The notes under the pieces were generated by a model. The model was not told the DNA's origin, made no database searches, and saw only the letters and a program-made list of their open reading frames with translations. A program made the translations under genes and the position numbers. 64,000 bases of DNA from Callaeas wilsoni (lineage: Eukaryota > Chordata > Aves > Passeriformes > Callaeidae). Positions 21,801 to 33,718 of this stretch are shown in pieces. How positions within the stretch are numbered: the first letter of the stretch is position 1; every line of letters starts with the position of its first letter. The DNA lies in NCBI GenBank assembly GCA_013398955.1, contig VWPU01004130.1, positions 372,001-436,000 of the forward strand. Reading direction: 5' to 3'.

Positions 21801-24800
21801 TGCAAAAGATTTCACAGCCATTTGTGTTGGTTGCAGAAGCCCGCGGAAGACGTGAATTTAATCAGAACTTTGGCTGTCACTCTGCTCCTAGCAGAGATTT
21901 TTTGGAGCTGTGTTTTCATGTTCAGAGCAATATAGTTTTCCTCATATTTAAAATGATCCAAGAGTCATGACCCATGACAAAGAGAAAACAATGGCTTAAG
22001 ATCTAGATCATCTGGAACCTAAACTGTTCCATGGAAACAAATCCATGGACCAAAAAAACCAAGGGGGGAAAAAAAAGCGAAAAATATTAAAATCACATCT
22101 GAACAGGAATAATTGTCCTCCCAGCTCTCAGAGTTCACACAGAAATGTGTGAAATTGAAAGGGCAAACCATGGTATAAATTTTGCTCACCTGTTGGGGAG
22201 CTGAGATCAGTGATATGCTGAGGTTACAGAAATGAATCCTGGGATTCATTGCAGAGCATAGCAAGGAACATCAGGTCTTCACACCTGAAATTTAAGTGAA
22301 TGTTTAAACATAACTCACGAACACAAGAGAAAGTTTAACTGTAAAATTTGAGAATGACAATGCCCTCCTGATGCACCACACGCTCATCACCAGAGCATCA
22401 ATTACTTTTCCCCTGCCTTCTTCAGGAAATAGGTAATATTTTCCTTTCCCACTCAGTGTTTTCATTGGGGATTTCTGCCTCAGCATCCTCCCCAAATACT
22501 GGGAGCCCCTCATAGCACAAGAGGGGAGTGCTGTGTTCCCTTTGTGTTTGCCCTGGGACAAGGCTCAACTCAAGCGAGATGTGAGCTCTGCAAGCCTAAA
22601 CACTGCTCTGCAGGTTTGGGTTTGTGGGTTTGTGTATGATCTATGCACTTTGCATCACTTGAGGGTAGATTCTCCCTGTGGTTTAGTACAAACAGCCAAG
22701 GGTTGAATTCATACTGTGTTCTCACAGGTGAAACTTCGCTGACTTGTGCCAAGCAATATATTCTGCATGTTCCCAGTTTACACGTTAAATCTATGGGGTA
22801 GAAGTGGGCAAAAAGAAGGAAATCTCCTATTACTTATGTAGGGTGAGAAATAACATTTGGTGGGTGGATACAGTTTCTTGAGGAAATGAGCTGTCTCTGC
22901 TTTGAAGGAACATTTCAATAGGAGGGAATATTTTGAAGCATTAACTGAAGTAGAAAAATTCACTTCCTTCTTTATTCCAGAAAATATCAGTGGTATTCCC
23001 CAGAAGAGACAAGAATATATCATTGAGTTGAAATCTGTTGCATACATAGATTTTGACCTTGCTGGAGAGAAGAATTTGCAGTGAATCATTTTTTCACAGA
23101 GATGGGAGAAAATAATTGAGCGTTTTTTCTGGGTGGAGAAAGTGCTTTGTAAACAACCAAGACGTGTGTTTTGAAAGATGAAGGTGAGAATGAGCAGGGA
23201 GTTGTCACTATTGAGACACCACAGTGTAATTTATAAACAATACTTCTACTGCAGCTCTTTATGGTTTAATATGTGAAAATATACTCATTCTTGCATTTTG
23301 TGATGTTTCAGTGCACACAGCCCCTACCCAGCATCACTAAACGCAGGGAGTATTCTTTATCTTCTATTTCTATAGCACTGATCCCAATAGGTTTCTGGTC
23401 CATTCCTGAGGCTCCTAAATGCTGTTGCACTAAATAAAAGCAACATCCCTGAATTTCAACGAGAGTTGCAGAAATATTTCCTCTTCCTGAGGAAAGAATT
23501 GAACTTGTTGAATTTAAAGAACCAAGTTTGTATTTCTAGAAAGCAAACCAAGTGGAAATGACAGTCTGCTTGTGGAGAACCCCACTGACCTGTAAGACTG
23601 CAGGTAGTTCATTTTTGGCATAAAGCAAAATGCATTGTTGGTGTGCTAATGTTCCATATAGGAAGCCAAAAAAGAAAATTAATGTGTGGGCATTAGAGAG
23701 GTAGTTAGAAACCTCTTCAATAAACACCTTCCTTGGGAATTTATGGTGAAAATGAAAGGAGGGCAAACTGGGGAGACTGTGATTTTTTTTACCACTACTC
23801 TGGTTCATGTGAGTTTGATTCTTGCCTTTCACAGCAACTCTGGGGTGCTCATTTAGTTGCTTGCTCCTCATTTTCCCCACATTTAAAACAGCAGAGATAA
23901 CACACCATTGCTCTGTAAGAATGCTGGGAAGGTAAAACCACATTTATCTGCTGGGCAGAGCAGCAGATAAATACAGTGGGGGGGCAGGTCGCCTCTGGCT
24001 GGTGTGCACTGATGTATGTCACACCAAAATGCAAGTGGGGCGGGTTGCAAGCTGCATATTTGTATAACTGAGTTAAACTGAGACCGCCAATAAATTATAT
24101 AGATGCTGTGCAACGTCTTGGTGAAATCAGCTGAAATGTAGCTCAACAGCTGGAATAGAAAGTCAAGATTTCACATTTTCTTTGCATGAAGGCAGCTATG
24201 AAGGACTTAGAAACCAGTCAGAAAAGACTGAAAAGATTGTCCTTTGTAATGGACTGTCCTAAAATCATGTTATCCTGTAACAGGATTATCCATGGGAAGA
24301 TAGAGAATTGATACCTTCATCTTATAAAATGATGGTCTTAAAATAATCTCCTCTTGTTAACCTGCTAGTCAGCTTTAGGGCAAAGAAGTGACAACTCAGC
24401 TGCTTCACAAATTTCTGTAGGTTTACAGGAGGAAGCACAGGCGAAAGACCTGGTGTGATGAGTCATAACACACCTTTGTCATTCTAAAACATTTTTGAGC
24501 TCCTTCTGTAAAAATTTGTTCTCCTTTAAAGGCACGAGAGCCCAGGCAGCCCAGCCTGGCAGCACTATGGAAGTGGCTGTGTCACTCCAGCTATGCCGTG
24601 CCTTGCAGCCTGTGCTCCGGTGATTGATGGATCCTCCAGATCCATCGTGACCTTGCTATTCCCATCAATGGGCATCCTGTCGGGAACCCCAGGGCTTCCG
24701 TCACACTGACACCCTCACAAGCCCATCACAAGTTTCATGTTGCAAGTGCTTTCCTTTGAAGATGCAGCTCCTTTATTTAGCCTGCCCCGAGTAGAGTTGT

Positions 24801-26290
24801 TTTGTCCACCTTTGGAGTTACATCAGCAATTGAGTAGCTCTGTGCTCTCGGTTGTTACCACACCACAAAGCAGCGGAACAACAGGGCTTTGCCAATCAGC
24901 AGCTGTATTTCTGATCTCTCTTATCTGCTGTTGTTTTACTTTTGACCTTGGTTATTACAAGTTTGTCTACAAAATACTCCCAGCCTCTCTTCAGCATTGT
25001 GGTTTAGGGAAGCAGGAGATTCACTCACAGAGTTTCTTGTCTGAACTCTGGACACAGGACAGCGTGTCTTGATGCAGTAAGTGCTGAGCACTCCACACCG
25101 TAGAGAGTGCAGGACAGAGCAGAGCAAAAGCAAGCTGCTGTCCTAAGCACAGGCTGAGAATTAGGGCTTTAAAGTAGGTTATGCCACCAAAAACCATGAA
25201 GAGAAGGCAAAATTCAGGTGGAGCAAGTATGGACAGAGAAACATAAATTATTTCGGGCTGGGCTAGCTGGGGTCCTGATCTCCTACACAGACACCAGACT
25301 TCCAAGGACACCTTGCCAGTGACCCCAGAGTGTTTCCATCACACGCCCCCGTCACTGTCCCAGCCTCGCTGCTCTCCTTGTTGGTGGCAATCCAGGTGAA
25401 ACTGTTCATTCTTCCCTCTCACCACTGATAAATGCAGAGAAGCATTTTATTTCATTTTTGAATGGTTTCAGCACAGGGAATGGTATCAATAAAACAATAA
25501 AGCTCCCACCAGATATGACATAATGATTCTTGGAGGTCACATCCTTCCCTTCCTAGATAGCAGAGCTGTTCTGGGGCTGTCAGCCCATTAGTCTGATAGG
25601 ATTGTCATGATAACCAGAAAAATGCAGTCAGGCCAAGCTCAGAGAAAAATTCTTTTCTCTTGCAAAAGCAAAGCTTTCAATTTCTATGTGCCCTGAGATG
25701 CAAGAGGTGGTGACTGAAGCCAACGAGGTTCCTACAAATAGAAATCTTTATCATTGTAAATCAACTCGGTGAGTAGCAATCGACTTCTTTGTCTCTAGAG
25801 ACATTTAATAAAGTACCCTGCAGCCTCTTTGTCATCCATTAGTCACTAGATATTGGACATTCCATTTTAAAAGCACCATTTCTCCTTTTAAATATATAGC
25901 CTATGAAAGATCTATATTTTACCTCTTTTGGGGTGGACATGTTAAAAGGATATTCTTACTTTCCACTCCGGATTGAAAGTGCTAAGAAAGTCCTGTTCTA
26001 TATGAAGAAAATGTAAGCGCATATTTAGCAGGGGTTTTGCTTACCTTTTTTTATTGATAGTAAGTTGTGCACTTCCAGCCTGCTCTGGAGGCCAGAGCAT
26101 CCTCCAGAAGAGTTGCTGAAATCCAGCCCGGCCAAGGTTTTTAGGGAGAAATGGCATTATGGAAAAGAGGGAAAACTGTTGTTATCCTTTGTATAGTATT
26201 TTTAAAAATCTATAAACTAAAACATAGAACAAATTCATCAGCTGCTCAAGTTTATTAGTGTGTACCTCTTGAGCAGTAAGGACATTCTCT
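18871..26290. other. Unique intron sequence, no gene seen
   Basis: About 7.4 kb holds no recognisable exon, transposon or RNA gene. Short ORFs are frequent but not family-like. One at 22890-23084 (+) reads unusually protein-like, with a charged segment KEHFNRREYFEALTEVEKF, but has no ATG start and no homolog I know. Confidence 0.3.
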
Positions 26291-26526
26291 TCATAGAATC
26301 CCAGAATCAAAATCCCAGAATGGTTTGGGTTGGAAGGCGCTTTAAAGATCATCCCATTCCATCTCCTGCCATGGGCAGGGACAACTTCCATTATCCCAGG
26401 TTGCTCCAAGCCCTGTCCAACCTGGCCTTGGACACTTCCAGGGATGTAGCAGCCACAAATTCTCTGGGCAACCTGTGCCAGGGCCTCACCACCCTCACAG
26501 TAAGAAATTTCTCCCTATTTTTCCTG
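26291..26526 (-). mobile_element. CR1 LINE 3' fragment
   Basis: Read on the minus strand this is the 3' tail of a bird CR1 retrotransposon: 'gtgaggccctggcacaggtt', 'tggaagtgtccaaggccagg', 'cccatggcaggagatgg' and the terminal ATTCTATGA-type repeat. It is 5'-truncated with no coding part left, as most CR1 copies are. Confidence 0.92.
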
Positions 26527-27579
26527 TATTTCTTCCTCCTGCTTTTAGCTGATTTGCCACCAACCTCAGGTTCTGCCCATTCTGCAAGTCCTGATTGTAA
26601 CAGACTTCAGTCCTCAAGGGCAGGAACTGCTGGAGGTTGAACATGCCACTAATCTGAGCTTTGGCACAAAATAAAACGGTCCAAGTCTTCATGGAGACGG
26701 AGCAAAGCTTGACAATCCAAACCCTAAAAGGTCCAAAAATGTCATATAATAAATACGAAGGGCATATCTTTAGTTGCTTCTGTTTAGCCTCCTGATTTTA
26801 TAGTCAATGTCATGATGTTTGTGGGGTCTGGCGCATGATTTTGACATTGATGATGCCACTGTTCTCACCACAGGGCGCTCCTCAAATGGGCACTGTACTG
26901 TAGGACATCTTGTACCACTGTGTAACTGGACCCCAGCTCCCTGGGAAATTTTCCATTTTTAGCTGTTCCCTCGGCAGGCTGATGACACCAGCATTTTCCT
27001 TCTGGACCAACGTCTTTCCGAATCCTTACTCTGCATCCCAGAGTAAGACTTCAAAGCTTTGCTTCCATGGTGAGGCAGGTGAAGACCTTGCTGACACTTT
27101 GCAATCAGTGAAATGTGGGTTTGGCTGCAGTTACTAGTTTTGTAAAACAATGAACATAGACAGGACTCCAGTAAATGGCGAGGAATGCTGCAGTTGATAT
27201 CTGCACTTTTCAGTAAATCGCTTGATATTCACCGTGACAGAGCTCCACTTCTCTGGAGTGTTTTATTGCATGTCTTTTATTGGCTTTTTGAGTTGAGATT
27301 CTGTGACTGGTATATTAATTTTATTTTTTTATTTCCTCCTTTTATATTCTGCAATTACATTAACTCAGCCTTTCCCAATCAATAATTGCTGCAAACAATT
27401 TGCCTTTCACTGCGCACACAAAATCTGTAATAACAGTCTTCAAGGCTTTATAGTTTCTTTACTGGTGTTAAATTTATTATACCTTATTAGCATAGGAAAA
27501 AGGGTCAGTAAATGACCTGGTGCAGTGGCAGGTGAGTAACAGACCCAGCATCCACTTCTTGCAAAAAAAGTACTCTAGA
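26527..27579. other. Unique intron sequence, no gene seen
   Basis: Nothing beyond short chance ORFs was seen. The text immediately after the CR1 truncation point (26527-26680) shows no family I recognise. Confidence 0.25.
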
Positions 27580-27612
27580 ATGAAAAAAAAAAAAAAAAAA
27601 CCAAAAAAACAA
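27580..27612. repeat. A-tract
   Basis: Eighteen or more A residues, then CCAAAAAAACAACACC. It could be the tail of an old retroposed sequence, but no source transcript is recognised upstream. Confidence 0.8.
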
Positions 27613-27737
27613 CACCAATATTTTTTCTCAAGAAATTTGTAGCAGGGCTGTAATTACCAGCATAAACTCTCTGTGGTAGCTTTTAAATCCGTGCAAGCTC
27701 TGTTTAAGGTTGTGAGAATGTTGTTGGTTCCTCAGCC

Positions 27738-27800
27738 CCTTTCAGTTGTGGATGAGGTCAAATGGGATTATCATAACGGTCCTTTCTGGCCTTGAAAACC
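27738..27800 (+). mobile_element. Short old CR1-like 3' relic
   Basis: 'ttgtggatgaggtcaaatgg' followed by 'ggtcctttctggccttgaaa' matches the 3' end pattern of older CR1 families shared with turtles and crocodilians. It is only about 60 bases and diverged. Confidence 0.45.
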
Positions 27801-28845
27801 AAAGCCAGTGCTGGAAGGGTTTGACTGTCTCCAGTCCTGACTGGAACATGCAAAGGAAGGTGAGTGTGGTAACCTCTGTCCCGCTGCTCCCTCCCCTCTG
27901 CTCCTCTGGCCTTCAGTTAAGTCCTGGAGCAGGAAAAAGTGGAGGATCCCAGTGGTGCCTCCCTCTTCCAGCAAAACAACTGAGATGAGACAGAGCTCTG
28001 GGCAGAGGTGGCTGGGAATGGCCACAAGACCCCAGCGTGGTGCCAGGGAACCAGGAGCCCCAGGGAGAGCTGGGATGAAGGCACTCCACACTTGGGGCAG
28101 CCAGCACGGTGGATCCTGCCCCATGGGCTGTGCAGGGACAGGACAAGCCAAGGAATGCTCGGCTTCTACTCCCTGGGGGGAAGAAAGATTGTTCATATTA
28201 TTTTCTCTAGACTTCAGGCTAAATCTTACTCATTTTATTTACAGAAACTGTTTCAAGCCATTGACTAGAGCAACAGTACTCATATGGGTAAAGGAAAGAA
28301 GAATTTGGCCTTGTGACAACTTTAAAGTCCTAGGATTTATGTTCCTTGCATCCCTCAGATATATTTGCAAATGTTGACGCATACTCCTAGATTTTCACTC
28401 ATAAAAATGCTGCTTGTGTTTTGGAGTTTTGTAGAAAAATATTTTTAAATCACTTTCCACCCTTAAGGGCCATTTGAAATTCACACTCCCAAGGCTGTAA
28501 AACAACACTCCAGGTTTGGTTTTAACAGGGAAAAGGCAGGAAGCTGGCTTTTAGTACACTGCTCTCAGAACAGTAGGTGATTCTGAAGACAGCTTTGCTG
28601 TCAGCTCTGAATATCCCATCTTGTACTGGTCCAAGCAAGACCAACATATTTCATTTTTTTTGCTTTGGCTTTCCAACATTTAATTTTATTAGCTGGGAAA
28701 AAAAAAAAAAAGTGGACATAAACTTTTAATGGGAGTGTATGAAAACTGACATATCAGGAGCAATTACAAATACAAGCTGTGTAATGTAAATCTACAGGCA
28801 CTCTTTACAAACCAGAGGCTTTGGCTCTGTGCATTTTAATGACCT
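27801..28845. other. Unique intron sequence, no gene seen
   Basis: GC is raised at 27850-28180, with two overlapping ORFs of about 141 codons on opposite strands, neither recognisable. An A-tract lies at 28700-28712. Confidence 0.25.
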
Positions 28846-28915
28846 CAAACATTCTTGTCTGTCAGTAAAAAATCAAACATTCCTGTCTGTCAGTATAAAA
28901 CCAAACACTGTTGTT
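28846..28915. repeat. 28-base tandem repeat, about 2.5 copies
   Basis: Unit 1 (28846-28873) and unit 2 (28874-28901) both read CAAACATTC(T/C)TGTCTGTCAGTA... with few differences; a partial third unit begins CAAACACTGTTG at 28902. The core TGTCTGTCAG recurs in each full unit. Confidence 0.85.
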
Positions 28916-29140
28916 AGAGTGAGGTGTACCTAGGCAATATTTTTTAGCATGAGTCTTTGACTAGGGATTGAACCCAGTACCTTCCTCTTTGAAAGCAAAA
29001 TCTTCAGTTTGAATTTTGTAGCTGCTGCCTTGTCCCATGGAGGTCCCCACTCCAAGGTGAGTGCTTCATCACCCAGGGTGCTGGCAGGAGCACAGCTCTG
29101 CTGCTCCAGCATGCGTCACCCTGGGGAGGAGGAGATCAAT

Positions 29141-29492
29141 CCACAGAATCAAAGAACCATCGAATGGTTTGGGTTGGGAGGGACCTCAAATATCATCTCA
29201 TTCCAATCCTCTTCCACTATCCTAGCTTGCTCCAAGCCCTGTCCACCCTGGCCTTGGACACTTCCAGGGATGGGGCAGCCACAGCTTCTCTGGGCAGGGC
29301 CTCACCACCCTCATAGAGAAGCATTTTTTCCTAATATCTAATCTAAACCTACCCTCTGTCAGTGTGAAGCCATTCCCCTTTGTCCTCTAGGCCCTTGTAA
29401 ATAGTCTCTCTCCAGCTTTATTGTCAGCTCCTTCAGGTACCGCAAGGCCACAATTAGGTCACCCCAAAGCCTTTTCTCCAGGCTGAACAATA
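29141..29492 (-). mobile_element. CR1 LINE 3' fragment
   Basis: On the minus strand it runs from 'ttcagcctggagaaaaggct' through 'ggccctgcccagagaagctg', 'gtgtccaaggccagg' and 'gaggtccctcccaacccaaa' to a terminal TGATTCTGTGG. At about 350 bases it is one of the two longest CR1 pieces in the window. It ends in non-coding 3' sequence. Confidence 0.93.
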
Positions 29493-32400
29493 AGCTTGTG
29501 GACCCCAGTAAGCTGAGCGCAGATTTGTGAGTGAAGGGTTGAGCGAGGCAACGCTGCTTTGGGTCAAAAGTCCAGAAAACCCCCACCCTTTCCAAGGGGC
29601 ACACTAATACCCAGACGGATTTGGTTGCTTCCGTTTACTTTTCCCGGTACTTAGGCTGACTTCTGTTGTTATAAGTAGCACTAATTAAGATCACCATGAT
29701 TGCAATGAAACCTGATTCTGCGTGAGTGCCACGCCATATGTTCCCAGGGGATTAGGTGCGGGTACTGCCACAGCTCCCGGGACCGCAGCGCGTGCCCTGC
29801 TCTCCACGGAGCTGCAGGGGGATCTCAGCCCCCCGACTCTCTCCCTCGACCAGGAATGGGGGATCCTCATGGTTTTGCCACAAAAGCACCAGGGAAGTGG
29901 ATAAGCTGGATCAGGGTCAGGCTTCTCTTTCTCTTGTGACAGCTTGGGGTATTGCAGGGACGTGCGTTAGACTTGTAGGTTCCAGACTTCCTGGGTATGA
30001 GACAAGGGAAGGGCTTGGGCTCGGCCAGATGGGGCAGAAAGGAGAGGGGTGGCCACTGCCCCGACCACCAGCCTATAGTGCATCTTTCAGCATGGGCTGA
30101 AGGCTTGACTTCCCCCCTGAGAGGAGGACAGCTGGGAAATAAGGAATTAATGAATCCCTGCTCCACATGCTGCCATGCTCCACAGCTCCCTCTGCCACCC
30201 TTGGAGCCTCTGTGGAGCCGTGACACTTTCAAGACGTAGGTATCATGAAAGACTCAACTGATTGTTCCTGGCACCTGATATAACACACATTGCTGCCATT
30301 TTTCAAGGTGAAGATTCTCTGCCACTTTGCATACGCCTCCCAAGTGGTATCCCAGTCTTTCCAGCCAAGGAGAGTCTTTCCATTCATTGTACTTTGTCCT
30401 GTAAAACTGCAATTAAGGGAGACAAAATGGTGAACATCATATTGTGCAGCTTCTGTTTTAGCCACAGCTGACAACAGGACTGGGAGAAGGGAATTGGATC
30501 CTGATTTCCTATAGGATGGAGCAGCATTGCTGTAGCCCTTCTGAGCTCAGGGATGTAATTACAAAATGGGTCTATAAACAAAAATTCACCATTATGGAGC
30601 AAATAAAACCAAAGGGTAGTTAATCCAGGGATATATCACACATCAAATTAAATCTCACTTTGCCTGCAGTAATAACAGAAATAATTCATTAAGATAAACC
30701 TCTAGATTATGCACAGCATCTGGAGATAGAATTAAGACCTTAGCTGTGAGTGCCTGTGCACGCACACTCCCTTCCTCCCCCCCTCCAAAAAATGATGCCA
30801 GCATAAAAGGCAGTTTAGAGTTCACTGTTGAGCTTTTCCCATCCATTTCTTTCCGGCACTTACAGAGAAAACAAATGTGATTTCAAAGGAGAGCTGTCTC
30901 TGGAAGGGTAAAAAATTCCCACATCCTTTATCCTGCGAAGGAATGTAACATGATGTAGGGGCCCCTGTGCAGAGTCAGGAGTGCTCAGAAAAATGTTGAC
31001 GTGCAGCCTTGGAACTTGATCTAACTTCTTATGGAGGCAGTGTGAGTTTTCCCATGTATTTCAACAGAAGTTGAAGGAGGACTTTCCATCCTTTCTGCTT
31101 CACCTGTTTGGTGGAAATAATGCTGCTGATGAAACTGTTCGTGGGCTGTGTGAAATGTTTGTTATCTCAGTGCTGGCCATAGGATGACAAGATCTGTCCA
31201 AAGAAGTTGGGTGTACTAATTGAGGTAGAACTGAATCTGCATCCACATTCAGTCTGAAGGTATCCCAGAATCATACTAAACTGGCATTCCTGGTCCTATC
31301 ATGGACCAAGGAACAGCAGTGCATTGCTCTGCAGCCCACACTTAGCAATTTCCAATAACATCTGCCATTTTAAAGCATTTCCTTCCTATTATCCTGAATA
31401 GTATTAAAAATGGACAAACTGCTTTGAGGTAAATAAAATCAGATCACAAAGCCTAAAAAACCTCAAGCCAAAATGGATACAAAACTCCTTTGCCATTTCC
31501 GTGAGCCCTTTGGGACAGAAATTCTCTCTTCCACATCTGTTTTCATAACTCTGGTGCAAGCCCACTCTTAGTACTCTGCACCAGCTCTTACAACTGTCAG
31601 GAATGTGCCCCTGGAAGCTCTCAAATACTTTGACTCTCCATTGGATGTTATTGCTGCTCCTGTTCTTCTTCCAGACCTTGCAGAAAAAAACCTCCTTAGG
31701 ACATGCCCAGGCCACTGTAACAGAGCATGCTAAAGAATATGCTCGACAAATCTCTGCCAGGAACGAGCCAGCTTTTGGACAGAGGCTCTCACAGGGGATT
31801 TCTCCAGGTCCAGACCAGTGCTGTTTTCATGAACCCATCAGCAAACCGTATGTTAAAAATTCTTACTGGCAGGAATTATAATGGTATAATTGGTAGAGCG
31901 GAGATAAATCAGCCCTCATCCATTCCTGAAGGCACTCTATTACATTCAGACAGTTCATTTTCTTCTGGACCTTTCTAGAAATGCCCTGACACCATGTTTC
32001 CCATCCGTGCCCTGCAACAGCTGTTACAGCAAATGGATTTTCTATGGCTCGTACTGAGTAATGGGGGGCTATCAATTAGTGCATGCTTGGGAGCTCCCAA
32101 GGAATAGCAGCCATCATCTAATTAAATTTCTAATTAAGGTTACAGGAAGACTAAGACCAGTAAAGAATAAACGTGTGGACTTGCAGCAAAATATGTATTT
32201 GGAGAATACCATCAGGGCTGCCCAAAATGTGTCAGAGAGCACGAGACAAACTGAGGCGGTCTGAAGGCCTCACTGAGAGATGAGTGTACACAAAGGAACA
32301 GACAGTAAAGCCCTGGGAAAGGACAGCGACGCATTGGAGACGCAGGCATGAATCCAAAACAGAGAAAAGGCCTAGCAATGGGTGCCTGAGAGAGCAGATC

Positions 32401-33395
32401 AAGAAGGCAGGATCAGAGGGAGTGGGAAAGCCACAATAAAAGCCAAGGCTGGGAACTGCCGGGTCACAGTATCTGCTGCAGCAGGGCTTTAAAATCTCAG
32501 TCAGTGGGAATAGGGACTAGCTACTAACTCAAAAGCAAGACACTATGGAATGGGTTTAAATTAAGTTTTTTTCCTCTCCAGAAGACAGCCCTTTGCAAAA
32601 TCTGGTGGCAAATGTCATAGGGTTCTAGTTTCCAGGGAAAAAAGAAACTTGGTGAGGTCCACAGCTCTGGAAGGTTCCTGCCAATCTAAACCACTGCCAG
32701 GCTGGATGTTAACAGGAGTCTCTATGTTAATTCAGAAGTAAAATCAAATCTTTGCAATGAGGCTGAAGCTTGCAGTTTAAACAGAGAAACTCTTACAGAA
32801 GGAGAGTTCAGACTTTGCTTCTAGATACAGCCCTGCTGGTTTCCAGGTGTGGAATACAAACCGCCAGCCAGCACTCAACATCCAGACTTGCAGAGTCTGA
32901 TCCAAGCTGACACACATCATATCAATTGAGCTTGGAAAACAAGTGAGAAACTGCTCAACAGGCTTCTCACTCAGACCCCTCACTCAGTTTTTACTGCATC
33001 CAGGACAGAAAAAAAATCGATATAACCAGACTTTTTCAGTGTTATTTTTTGTTTCCTCTTCAGTTTGTGAGCAAATTCATCAAGTGGGAAAAGCAATTAA
33101 AAAAAGCAGGGTCTTGCTTAACACATGGGCTTGATTCGTTCTGAGTGTCAGCAAGAGGCAGGAGATACAAGTGAACAGGGACAGAGGATATCTCCAAATC
33201 TTTGGAAAAGGAGGAAGGTGTGCTAGTTGAGTCACTTTGAAGGTAAAATGGGGAAAGATCATATGGGCTCTGTGCTTTCCTGCTTCCCAGCTGGAGAAGG
33301 CCAGGCTTTGCTGTAGTGGTTTGCCTCCCATGTTCTCCAGCAGGTTTGCTTAGCCTTTTGTACCCTGCCCATGGAGCATGTCCCATGGACTTCTG
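29493..33395. other. Unique intron sequence, no gene seen
   Basis: A small CpG-containing patch (about 9 CpGs) lies at 29725-29860. Otherwise no exon, repeat family or RNA gene is recognised over 3.9 kb. Confidence 0.25.
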
Positions 33396-33482
33396 GTGGA
33401 AGGTACCCTGCCCATTCAGGGGGGTCGGAACTGGATGGCCTTTAAGGTCCCTTCCAACCCAAACCAGCCAATGACTCTGTGA
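33396..33482 (+). mobile_element. CR1 LINE 3'-terminal fragment
   Basis: 'tggtggaaggtaccctgccc', 'tcggaactggatggccttta' and 'ggtcccttccaacccaaacc' followed by ATGACTCTGTGA are the last 85 or so bases of CR1. A heavily 5'-truncated copy. Confidence 0.88.
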
Positions 33483-33688
33483 CCATGACTGGTCAGCAGG
33501 CCCACAGGAATGAGAAAAGCAACTTCTACATGCAGGTTTCTCTCCCAAACCCAGAATCAGAAACTTTAGTGATTTGCCTCTTCCCTCACAGAGACCTTGT
33601 AGTATTTAAGTTATCCCTGCATCCCAGCCCTGGACTGAATTTAAGAAAAGGTACTTGTCCATTGCCTTCTGCAAAATAATTCTCCGTC
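33483..33688. other. Unique intron sequence
   Basis: No feature seen. Confidence 0.2.
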
Positions 33689-33718
33689 CTATTTTTTTCT
33701 TTTTTTTTTCCCCCCCAG
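33689..33718 (+). repeat. Pyrimidine tract ending in CAG (acceptor-like)
   Basis: About 28 nearly uninterrupted T and C residues end CCCCCCCAG|TTTCC, an excellent match to a 3' splice site. No recognised exon follows, so this is listed as low-complexity sequence with possible cryptic splice use. Confidence 0.6.

Noticed and set aside
26260..26640. 126-codon + frame.
   Set aside because: It mostly translates the antisense strand of the CR1 copy at 26291-26526.
28966..28985. GGGATTGAACCCAGTACC, resembling a reverse-complement tRNA B-box.
   Set aside because: No A-box or acceptor stem partner is found nearby.
33060..33548. 162-codon minus-strand frame.
   Set aside because: Part of it is the reverse reading of a CR1 tail and the rest shows no domain.
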